From an uncultured Clostridium sp. (GTDB lineage: Bacteria > Bacillota > Clostridia > TANB77 > CAG-508): DNA of 5,146 nt. Location of the stretch: the NCBI GenBank assembly GCA_946545035.1, contig CAMNND010000084.1:1-5146 (forward strand), read 5' to 3'. Below, piece by piece: positions 1 to 5,146 of the stretch (its first letter is position 1; each line of letters begins with the position of its first letter). A model generated the notes under the pieces. That model searched no databases and was not told the origin of the DNA. It saw only the letters and a list, made by a program, of their open reading frames with translations. The translations under genes and the position numbers were made by a program.

Positions 1-46
1 TAAATGTAAATTCACTTCCACTTCCATTACCTTTTCTTGTACCCAT
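1..46 (-). CDS. Unidentified protein, N-terminal fragment (15 codons, runs off left edge)
   Basis: An open frame starts at ATG (46-44, minus strand) and stays open to the window edge. It reads MGTRKGNGSGSEFTF, which I do not recognise. The start is chosen because a good ribosome binding site, GAGGTG (62-57), lies 10 nt upstream. A second in-frame ATG at 64-62 would add MRCYCF but has no ribosome binding site. The base composition is AT-rich like addA and unlike the neighbouring plus-strand gene. It is transcribed divergently from that gene and has its own plausible promoter (98-70). It may be the next native gene after rqcP in the original gene order, now separated by the cassette at 180-788, but that is inference. 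The fragment is too short for a functional call. Confidence 0.5.
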   Translation of the reverse strand, partial: MGTRKGNGSGSEFTF

Positions 47-66
47 AAAACAATAACACCTCATTG

Positions 67-82
67 TTTATGTTAACATAAA
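67..82. promoter_or_regulatory. Perfect 16-bp palindrome, candidate operator
   Basis: TTTATGTTAACATAAA is its own reverse complement over all 16 bases. It covers the proposed -10 element of the minus-strand gene (75-70). A dimeric repressor bound here would block that promoter. The site does not match any operator consensus I can name with confidence, so the regulator is unknown. The AT-rich background raises the chance of a coincidental palindrome, but 16 uninterrupted bases at a promoter are worth noting. Confidence 0.45.
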
Positions 83-98
83 TATATAAATTTGTCAA
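70..98 (-). promoter_or_regulatory. Sigma-A type promoter for the left-edge minus-strand gene
   Basis: On the minus strand, a perfect -35 box TTGACA (98-93) is followed after 17 bp by TAACAT (75-70), a 4 of 6 match to the -10 consensus. The -10 is preceded by TG at 78-77, giving an extended -10 (TGTTAACAT). Transcription would start near base 63, which leaves a very short leader with the GAGGTG ribosome binding site almost at the 5' end. That tight fit is the main reason for caution. Confidence 0.45.
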
Positions 99-111
99 TT
101 ATAGTTGACAA
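92..111. repeat. Inverted repeat made of two back-to-back -35 boxes
   Basis: TTGTCAA (92-98) and TTGACAA (105-111) are exact reverse complements separated by six bases. Each arm contains the -35 box of one of the two divergent promoters. RNA polymerase could hardly occupy both at once, and the repeat could also serve as an operator for a dimeric regulator. What is seen is the symmetry; the regulatory role is inference. Confidence 0.55.
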
Positions 112-133
112 TAATAAAAAAACGTATTATAAT
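105..133 (+). promoter_or_regulatory. Exact consensus sigma-70/sigma-A promoter for the GC-rich gene
   Basis: TTGACA (105-110), a 17-bp spacer and TATAAT (128-133) match the housekeeping promoter consensus at all twelve positions with the optimal spacing. Transcription should start near base 140, about 40 nt before the ATG at 180. The promoter is AT-rich, like the host DNA and unlike the gene it drives. Such a promoter is expected to be strong unless a regulator acts on the adjoining symmetric sites. Confidence 0.75.
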
Positions 134-157
134 AAAGCTCTGTTCAAAAAAATCTTC

Positions 158-179
158 AAGAAAGGCTGGTAACAAAACC
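158..179 (+). promoter_or_regulatory. Ribosome binding site with long spacing and a small hairpin before the start codon
   Basis: AAGAAAGG (158-165) is the only purine-rich Shine-Dalgarno candidate before the ATG at 180. Its spacing of 14 nt is longer than usual. TGGT (167-170) can pair with ACCA (177-180) around a six-base loop, which would shorten the effective distance but tie up the first base of the start codon. The hairpin is only 4 bp, so its effect is speculative. Confidence 0.4.
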
Positions 180-788
180 ATGGAACAGAAAATCGTTAAG
201 GAAACTTTTTCCAACGAAATCCGGGAGATTGTGAATAACGTCTCCCTCCACGCAACCACCCACGGCAACTACGAGGTTATCTCCCAGGAGAGCTCCAATG
301 ATATGGTGCTGATTGTCACAAACCGCACCTATCTTCTGGACATGGAGGAGATTGCGCTCGCACTCAGCAGCGCTGACCACATCGTTCGTTACCTGAAGGG
401 TACCAACTTCCTCTCTGTGGAGAAGAACCCTTACCCCACTCCGGAGGCAATCCCTGACAAGCTTGCATGCACTCCCATCTCTTTTGCGGAGGCCATCAAG
501 AAGCTCAAGGGTTACAAGGATCAGGTTGAGGTCGTTCTTCCCGAGGATGCAGAGGTTAACTGCGCTACTGTCGTTGCAAAGCAGAGCTGGATGAGACCTG
601 TTCTCTCCGAGATTGCTATGATGCTGAGCACCGGCGGCATGTTCGTTAACTATCACGAGGGTTGTAACTTCATCGAGTTCGAGGAGTGCATCGAGTATGA
701 GGTGACAATGCCTATCATCAGAATCAAGACCAACTTCCACCCCAACGAGGCAGCAGTGCTTGCTGTTGATAAGGTGGCTATGGGCTGA
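180..788 (+). CDS. Unknown 202-residue two-repeat protein on a GC-rich cassette
   Basis: I do not recognise this protein. The ATG at 180 is chosen because the frame can be extended upstream only to a TTG at 105, and that TTG is the -35 box of the promoter. The protein is soluble-looking, acidic, and has no signal peptide or membrane segment. It contains an internal duplication: residues 57-81 and 144-168 align without gaps with 11 of 25 identities, sharing the pattern EIAxxLS, VxY, GxNF, E. Each unit reads as a hydrophobic strand (MVLIV at 42-46, ATVVA at 129-133), a helix, then a strand ending in GxNF, suggesting a tandem alpha/beta fold. A proline-rich linker (about 84-100) joins the halves. 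No catalytic motif is evident. The gene is about 51% G+C over its first 300 bases with C/G-ending codons, against about 26% in addA, which points to horizontal transfer. It has its own promoter and terminator, so it is probably a monocistronic unit. Confidence 0.82.
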   Translation: MEQKIVKETFSNEIREIVNNVSLHATTHGNYEVISQESSNDMVLIVTNRTYLLDMEEIALALSSADHIVRYLKGTNFLSVEKNPYPTPEAIPDKLACTPISFAEAIKKLKGYKDQVEVVLPEDAEVNCATVVAKQSWMRPVLSEIAMMLSTGGMFVNYHEGCNFIEFEECIEYEVTMPIIRIKTNFHPNEAAVLAVDKVAMG

Positions 789-823
789 TCATCTGCGTGA
801 TATAGGGAAAAATGCGTGTGTAC

Positions 824-863
824 AAAGAAGAGCCCGGCGTGTTTATGCGCCAGGCTCTTTTTT
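824..863 (+). terminator. Rho-independent terminator of the GC-rich gene
   Basis: AAGAGCC (828-834) pairs with GGCTCTT (853-859) and GGCG (836-839) with CGCC (848-851). One C-A mismatch interrupts the stem, the loop is eight bases, and a run of six T follows (858-863). The A-rich left flank (824-826) can pair with the T run. It lies 35 nt after the stop codon. Read from the minus strand the same hairpin is followed by CTTCTTTG, a poorer U tract, so it might act weakly on transcripts leaving rqcP as well. The GC-rich stem suggests that it arrived together with the gene. Confidence 0.85.
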
Positions 864-898
864 GTTTATATATATATAATTAATATTATAGCTCAGCC

Positions 899-930
899 AT
901 TACTTTAAATATTTAAGATATTAAAGTAAT
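899..930. repeat. AT-rich inverted repeat at the 3' end of rqcP
   Basis: ATTACTTTAA (899-908) and TTAAAGTAAT (921-930) are perfect 10-bp inverted arms around a 12-base loop. The right arm includes the last codons and stop of rqcP (stop codon 923-921). No T run follows on the minus strand, so it is not a classical terminator. It may be a weak stem that protects or pauses the addA-rqcP transcript, or simply chance in AT-rich DNA. Confidence 0.4.
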
Positions 931-1157
931 TTTATAAGCTCTCCCATATCTTTACCTTGAACTTTAGGTATTTCTATAATTTCAAATTTGCTTACTTTAT
1001 CACCAAATTGTATTTCTATAATGTCTCCAACTTTAACTTCATAACTTGGCTTAACAACTTTTCCATTCACAGAAACTCTACCATTATCTGCCGCTTCATT
1101 AGCAACAGTTCTTCTTTTGATTACTCTTGATATTTTCAAAAATTTATCTAATCTCAC
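921..1157 (-). CDS. rqcP: RqcP, S4-domain ribosome quality control factor (YabO/Hsp15-like)
   Basis: This 78-residue protein is almost entirely one S4 RNA-binding domain (about residues 1-55). It has the family signature MRLDKFLKxSRxIKRRTxA at the N-terminus and the second half VSVNGKVVKPSYEVKVGDIIEI. It closely resembles Bacillus subtilis RqcP (formerly YabO), including conserved basic residues such as Arg2 and Arg16. In that system RqcP binds obstructed 50S subunits with RqcH and peptidyl-tRNA and supports C-terminal alanine tailing of stalled chains. The start is GTG, chosen because AAGAAGG ends six bases upstream and the conserved MRLDKFL begins there. It follows addA by 40 bp with no terminator between, so co-transcription is likely. 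The more usual neighbours mazG/yabN, yabP, yabQ and divIC are not seen here. A more generic name would be S4-domain Hsp15 family protein. The family is certain and the exact role very probable. Confidence 0.9.
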   Translation of the reverse strand: MRLDKFLKISRVIKRRTVANEAADNGRVSVNGKVVKPSYEVKVGDIIEIQFGDKVSKFEIIEIPKVQGKDMGELIKLL

Positions 1158-1163
1158 ACTAAA

Positions 1164-1170
1164 CCTTCTT
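1164..1170 (-). promoter_or_regulatory. Ribosome binding site fixing the GTG start of rqcP
   Basis: AAGAAGG on the minus strand lies six bases before GTG (1157-1155). It supports the non-ATG start, which also matches the conserved N-terminus of the family. It lies within the 40-bp gap after the addA stop codon, so the ribosome must initiate anew and is not coupled by overlap. Confidence 0.7.
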
Positions 1171-1197
1171 TCTAGCTTTTATTTATGAACCTTACGC

Positions 1198-4100
1198 TTA
1201 ACACTCAATCATTTTGTTTAATCTAACAGAATAAATATATTTCTTAGATACATTTTGATCTAGCGATTTTTCTAATGCTCTAGCATAAAGCTCTAACTGC
1301 TTTGTATATTTATTTACTAAGCTTTGCTCTTCACCTTCTTCAACCCAGTCTGTTTTATAATCTACAAGAATAATTTCATCATTATTGTTTATATAGTATA
1401 AATCTATAATACCTTGTACCAAAACATTCTCATTTGAATCGTCATTATATATTTCACCAGACTTTAAATTAATATAGAAAGGTTGCTCTTTGTATACTTT
1501 CTTTGCTACCTTTAATTCATGCCATAAGTTAGACTTAGTATATTCAACAAGCTTAAACTTATTAATAGCATTTTCTTCAAGCTCAGTAATGATATTTCTA
1601 TCAACTAAGTCTTTAACAAAGTTATCTATATCAGCTCTTGTATAATCTCTTGTATGATCTAATCTTTGGAAGCATAAGTGCATTAATGTACCTTTCTCAG
1701 CACCAGTTAATTCTTGCTCTTCATTTAAAAATTTAGGTTTTGCCATTTCTCTTGTTTCAATATTTTGATTATTATTCTCATCTAGCTCTTCAAGAGAAAT
1801 AATTTCTTCATCGTTTACTTCATTTGCCATTTGCTTCACTTTTGTAACAGAAGTTTTAGTTGGAACAGCAACTGAATTTATATATCCATAAACCCACATC
1901 ATATTTTTCTTTAGAAGCTCTACATCTTCTTTCTTAACATTTTTAGATTTTTCATTAAGCTCTTTAATAATATCTATTTCATTATTCTCTGCAGTATCAG
2001 TAGAAAGCTCTTTAAGTATATCTTGTTTCTTATATGTATTTAATTCAATATAATCTTTTATAATGTCTTTGTTATTCAAATATACAAGCGTAATCCAATC
2101 TAAATACGTTTTATATTTCTTAAGAACTGAAGAATTAATATTCTTACCCATTGTTCCTTTATAAGTATCAATTAAATCCTGCTTTTCGTTATATGTTTTA
2201 TCCCAGTCTTTTGAAATACCAGTTATAATAAGTTTTTCTTTAGCTCTAGTCAAAGCAACATATAAAACTCTCATTTCTTCTGATAAAGATTCAACTTTAG
2301 TCTTAATCTTTATTGCATCTTTAGCAAGTGTATCGTACTCAATAAAACGCTCTTTATTGATGTACTTTGGTCCAATTCCAAGCTCTTGATGAAGTAATAT
2401 ACTTCTATTTAAATCTTGCATATTAAACTGTTTTCCTGTTCCACATAGATATACAACTGGAAACTCCAAACCTTTACTTTTGTGAATACTCATAATTCTA
2501 ATAACATTTTCATTCTCGCCAATAAGCTTAGCAGATGATAAGTCTCCACTGCTTGTATGAAGCTTATCTATAAAGTTAATAAAATTAAATAGTCCTTTAA
2601 AACTTGCAGACTCATATTGTTTAGCTCTTTCAAAAAGCATCTTTAAATTAGCTTGTCTTAATGCTCCGTTTGGCATAAGTGTTACGTAGTTATAGAATCC
2701 TGTATCTATGTATATTTGCCAAATAAGTTCATCTAAAGACATATATTTTTCCTCTGCTTGCCATCTCTTTAAATTAGATATAAAGTTTTTAATCTTTTGA
2801 ACAAGCTCTGTATCTCCGTCATACTCTTTTAACGATGTATAAAAAGCTTGCTTTTTGTTTTTCAATCTAATTTTAACAAGTTCGTTATCCGTAAAACCAG
2901 CAATACTAGATCTTAGAACTGTTACTAAAGGTATATCTTGCAATGGATTATCTATTATTTTAAGAACAGACATAATAGTTTGTATCTCCATGGATTCTAG
3001 GTATTCCGATGATACATCACTAAATACAGGGAAATTTAGTTTAGCTATTTCACTTTCATATATTGGTGCTGATACAGAGGTAGCTCTTAGAAGTACGACA
3101 ATATCCTTATAAGTAATATTTCTATACTCCTTAGTCTTCTTATCAAACACCATATAATCGCTTTCTAAAAGCTTCTTAATGTTATTTGCAACATATCTAG
3201 CCTCAAGAACAACATCTTCAATACGCTCTTGATTCGAAGAATCTTCTTCTTCCTCATCATCCCCTTTAAAAACGTTTATCTCTGGCTCTTTTAAATCAAT
3301 AACATGTATCTCCGTCTTTCCAGCATAATTTTTTACAGATTCCTCTGGATTTTTATAGTCAGCTCCAAGGTTTAGAAATTCATTTTCGTTATAATCAATA
3401 TCTCCAAGTTTATTGCTCATGATATTTTCAAATATTATATTTGTAACATCGAGAATATTTGATCTACTTCTAAAATTTTTAAATAACTGTATCTTTTGTC
3501 CAGAAGTAATTCCTTCATCTTTTAAATTATATTTGCTATATTTATCCAAGAATAAATCTGGGCATGCTTGTCTAAACTTATAAATACTTTGCTTAACATC
3601 TCCAACCATAAAGATGTTATTTCCTTTTGAAACACTTGTTAAAATATACTCTTGGACGTAGTTGCTATCCTGGTACTCATCAATTGCTATTTCTTGAAAT
3701 TTCGATTTATACTTTTTAGCAACATCTGTATCAGAAATCGAACCATCATCATTTCTTTTTACAAGTATCTTAAGAGCAAAATGCTCTATATCATTAAAGT
3801 CTACTATATTCTTTTCTCTTTTCTTTGCTGCAAATTTCTCCGAAAATTCAAGTATAACCGCTTCAATCGCTTTTAGAATATCATACATGCTGTAGATATT
3901 TTCATAAGCTTCTAATGAGTTATATGCTCTTACATTTGCTGTTATATCATTAAACTTTTTCTTAACACTATCTCTAATAGATTTAGCTGTATCTTTAAGT
4001 TCAGATTGAATTTTTCTATCTGTTGGCCAAGTATCAAATACTTTGGTTCCAGCAATTTCATTACACTTATCCCATGAATTAATATTCTCAATCATATACT

Positions 4101-4872
4101 CTAAATTAATTATATCTTGAGAAATTACAACCTTATATTTTAAAAGCTCTTCATCTTTCATTAAGTTTCTTTCAACTCGTTTTAGACGAAGTACAAAATC
4201 TTCAAGATTTTCTTTTAAATCATCAAGCAATATCTTTCCCCATATAGTATCAGCAAAATTATCTGTTTTCTTAATATTAAAAGCTTCAATGTGTTCCTTA
4301 AGCCATACTTCCGGGAAAGGGCTACTTTGTATATAGCCATAAATCTTTAAAATAAGTTCCTTTAATGGATCATCATCTATGTACGTTGTATATGTATTAA
4401 TAAGCTTTAAGAAATCCTTATCATTATTAACATACTTGCTCTCAAATATATCGTCAATAACCTCTTGTTTTAAAAGCTCTACTTCTGTTGTGTCAGCAAC
4501 TCTAAAGTTAGCTGACACATCAATTTCAAAGAAATTATTCCTAATTACATCTAAACAGAATGAGTCTATTGTACAAATGCTAGCCTTATTAATCAAAATA
4601 AGCTGCCTTTGCAAATCTTTATTATCTGGAAGCTCCTCCATTTTTTTATAGATTGCTTCCAAAATACGCTCTCTCATTTCACTAGCAGCAGCATTTGTAA
4701 ATGTTACTACTAAAATTTTATCTATATCAACATTTTCATTAATAACTTTATTAATTATTCTCTCAACTAAAACAGCAGTCTTACCACTACCAGCAGCAGC
4801 AGCTACTAATATATTTGAACCACTATCATAAATAGCATCTTGTTGCTCTTTTGTCCATTTAACATCTGCCAT
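1198..4872 (-). CDS. addA: AddA, helicase-nuclease subunit of AddAB
   Basis: The 1224-residue product is a full-length AddA, close to the roughly 1230 residues usual for Bacillota. AddAB loads on double-strand ends, unwinds and degrades DNA until Chi, then feeds RecA recombination in the cytoplasm. The superfamily 1A helicase motifs are all present: Q motif WTKEQQDAI (6-14), Walker A AAGSGKT with Lys31, motif Ia VVTFTNAAASEMRERI (55-70), Walker B IDEYQD with Asp398 and Glu399, motif III VGDVKQSIYKFR (423-434), motif IV FKNFRSRS (464-471), motif V SIHKSKGLEFP (795-805) and motif VI RVLYVALTRAKEK (868-880). The C-terminal RecB-type nuclease domain (about 1055-1224) is intact, with His1065, GIID Asp1157, DYKTD Asp1171 and Lys1173, and QxxxY at 1192-1196. 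An acidic linker (538-544) lies between motifs IV and V. The start is ATG with AAAAGGAG (4887-4880) seven bases upstream. The partner gene addB normally precedes addA, but here the upstream gene is a divergent lipoprotein. Confidence 0.97.
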   Translation of the reverse strand: MADVKWTKEQQDAIYDSGSNILVAAAAGSGKTAVLVERIINKVINENVDIDKILVVTFTNAAASEMRERILEAIYKKMEELPDNKDLQRQLILINKASICTIDSFCLDVIRNNFFEIDVSANFRVADTTEVELLKQEVIDDIFESKYVNNDKDFLKLINTYTTYIDDDPLKELILKIYGYIQSSPFPEVWLKEHIEAFNIKKTDNFADTIWGKILLDDLKENLEDFVLRLKRVERNLMKDEELLKYKVVISQDIINLEYMIENINSWDKCNEIAGTKVFDTWPTDRKIQSELKDTAKSIRDSVKKKFNDITANVRAYNSLEAYENIYSMYDILKAIEAVILEFSEKFAAKKREKNIVDFNDIEHFALKILVKRNDDGSISDTDVAKKYKSKFQEIAIDEYQDSNYVQEYILTSVSKGNNIFMVGDVKQSIYKFRQACPDLFLDKYSKYNLKDEGITSGQKIQLFKNFRSRSNILDVTNIIFENIMSNKLGDIDYNENEFLNLGADYKNPEESVKNYAGKTEIHVIDLKEPEINVFKGDDEEEEDSSNQERIEDVVLEARYVANNIKKLLESDYMVFDKKTKEYRNITYKDIVVLLRATSVSAPIYESEIAKLNFPVFSDVSSEYLESMEIQTIMSVLKIIDNPLQDIPLVTVLRSSIAGFTDNELVKIRLKNKKQAFYTSLKEYDGDTELVQKIKNFISNLKRWQAEEKYMSLDELIWQIYIDTGFYNYVTLMPNGALRQANLKMLFERAKQYESASFKGLFNFINFIDKLHTSSGDLSSAKLIGENENVIRIMSIHKSKGLEFPVVYLCGTGKQFNMQDLNRSILLHQELGIGPKYINKERFIEYDTLAKDAIKIKTKVESLSEEMRVLYVALTRAKEKLIITGISKDWDKTYNEKQDLIDTYKGTMGKNINSSVLKKYKTYLDWITLVYLNNKDIIKDYIELNTYKKQDILKELSTDTAENNEIDIIKELNEKSKNVKKEDVELLKKNMMWVYGYINSVAVPTKTSVTKVKQMANEVNDEEIISLEELDENNNQNIETREMAKPKFLNEEQELTGAEKGTLMHLCFQRLDHTRDYTRADIDNFVKDLVDRNIITELEENAINKFKLVEYTKSNLWHELKVAKKVYKEQPFYINLKSGEIYNDDSNENVLVQGIIDLYYINNNDEIILVDYKTDWVEEGEEQSLVNKYTKQLELYARALEKSLDQNVSKKYIYSVRLNKMIEC

Positions 4873-4902
4873 GATTTTTCTCCTTTTGCATAAGATATCT
4901 AT

Positions 4903-4931
4903 ATAATATCATTTTTATTTCTTTCTGTGAA
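4903..4931 (-). promoter_or_regulatory. Sigma-A type promoter of addA-rqcP
   Basis: On the minus strand TTCACA (4931-4926, 5 of 6 to consensus) is followed after exactly 17 bp by TATTAT (4908-4903, 5 of 6). Transcription would start near 4896, about 24 nt before the addA start codon, leaving room for the AAAAGGAG ribosome binding site. No SOS (LexA) box of the Gram-positive GAAC-N4-GTTC type is visible beside it. Confidence 0.55.
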
Positions 4932-4942
4932 TATTTTTTTAT

Positions 4943-4972
4943 TTCAATCAAATAATAACTTTATATTATAAA
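4943..4972 (+). promoter_or_regulatory. Possible weak promoter of the lipoprotein gene
   Basis: TATAAA (4967-4972) or the overlapping TATATT (4962-4967) could be the -10 element. Only a poor -35 candidate, TTCAAT (4943-4948), lies about 18 bp upstream of the former. The region is so AT-rich that such matches are expected by chance. A promoter must nevertheless exist nearby, because the upstream gene points the other way. Confidence 0.3.
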
Positions 4973-4997
4973 ATAAATTTATTTCAGGAGACAGATT

Positions 4998-5146
4998 ATG
5001 AAAAATTCATATAAGTATATAAAGTTATCTATCACTTTATTATTTCTTTTATCAAATGTATTTATTCTTTCTTCTTGCAATAATGAAAATAATCAGAGCC
5101 AAAATAAACAAGAGCAAAATAACAACTATAACAATATTCAAGCTGA
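4998..5146 (+). CDS. Predicted lipoprotein, N-terminal fragment (49 codons, runs off right edge)
   Basis: The frame begins at ATG with AGGAG (4986-4990) seven bases upstream, and remains open to the window edge. Residues 1-27 form a lipoprotein signal peptide: basic MKNSYKYIK, a hydrophobic core (10-24) and the lipobox LSSC with Cys27. After lipidation by Lgt and cleavage by Lsp the protein would be anchored on the outer face of the cytoplasmic membrane. The next 22 residues are very rich in Asn and Gln, with 10 Asn and 5 Gln, as is typical of flexible lipoprotein tethers. The functional domain lies beyond the window, so no role can be given; a substrate-binding protein or a spore or envelope lipoprotein are both possible. 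It is transcribed divergently from addA across a 125-bp gap and has the same low G+C. Confidence 0.85.
   Translation, partial: MKNSYKYIKLSITLLFLLSNVFILSSCNNENNQSQNKQEQNNNYNNIQA

Noticed and set aside
62..64. Earlier in-frame ATG for the left-edge minus-strand gene, possibly leaderless
   Set aside because: It has no ribosome binding site, while the ATG at 46-44 has GAGGTG at a suitable distance.
459..470. AAGCTTGCATGC, identical to the HindIII-SphI part of a common cloning polylinker, and an NcoI-like CCATGG at the start codon
   Set aside because: The match stops after 12 bases, the following sequence is not polylinker, and the bases are in-frame codons (Lys-Leu-Ala-Cys) of a coherent protein. 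Vector contamination is not supported.
156..740. Long minus-strand open frame opposite the GC-rich gene
   Set aside because: It has no ribosome binding site or promoter, and its existence follows from the codon bias of the plus-strand gene, whose promoter, internal repeat and terminator all support the plus strand.
867..878. Six TA repeats after the terminator
   Set aside because: A short simple repeat in AT-rich intergenic DNA with no other structure.
98..891. ATTATAG at 98-104 and again at 885-891 as a possible target-site duplication around the cassette
   Set aside because: Seven AT-rich bases recur easily by chance here, and the left copy lies between the two -35 boxes, not at the composition boundary.
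2855..4651. Several short plus-strand open frames (74-90 codons) within addA
   Set aside because: They lie inside an intact, motif-complete addA, lack convincing ribosome binding sites and encode low-complexity hydrophobic products expected from the antisense of AT-rich coding DNA.
4873..4997. A possible SOS (LexA) box controlling addA
   Set aside because: No GAAC-N4-GTTC type site is present in the intergenic region.

Overview
The window is a piece of chromosome from a low-G+C Bacillota, most likely a clostridial relative. The two recognisable genes, addA and rqcP, are typical of that phylum. Their DNA is only about one quarter G+C (46 of 180 bases in three sampled lines of addA). Nothing in the sequence fixes a genus.

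Layout, left to right. (1) Bases 1-46 hold the first 15 codons of an unidentified minus-strand gene that runs off the left edge. (2) Bases 47-179 are a compact divergent control region. It has a perfect 16-bp palindrome, two promoters whose -35 boxes face each other as an inverted repeat, and on the plus strand an exact consensus promoter (TTGACA, 17 bp, TATAAT). (3) Bases 180-788 encode a 202-residue protein that I do not recognise. This gene is about half G+C (154 of the first 300 bases counted), far from its surroundings, and ends in its own GC-rich terminator. It looks like a single-gene cassette acquired from a different genome. The protein carries an internal duplication. (4) Bases 921-4872 are a minus-strand pair, addA followed 40 bp later by rqcP. 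(5) Bases 4873-4997 are a second divergent promoter region. (6) From 4998 a plus-strand lipoprotein gene starts and runs off the right edge.

How the genes work together. AddA is the helicase-nuclease subunit that processes double-strand breaks for recombination. RqcP is a small S4-domain protein that helps RqcH add alanine tails to nascent chains on obstructed 50S subunits. They are probably co-transcribed, although they act in different pathways (DNA repair and ribosome quality control). The usual partner gene addB is not next to addA in this window. The plus-strand cassette gene converges on rqcP, with a shared 132-bp intergenic region between them.

The most interesting item is the GC-rich, two-repeat protein of unknown function and the symmetric control region in front of it. 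The rest is ordinary housekeeping sequence.
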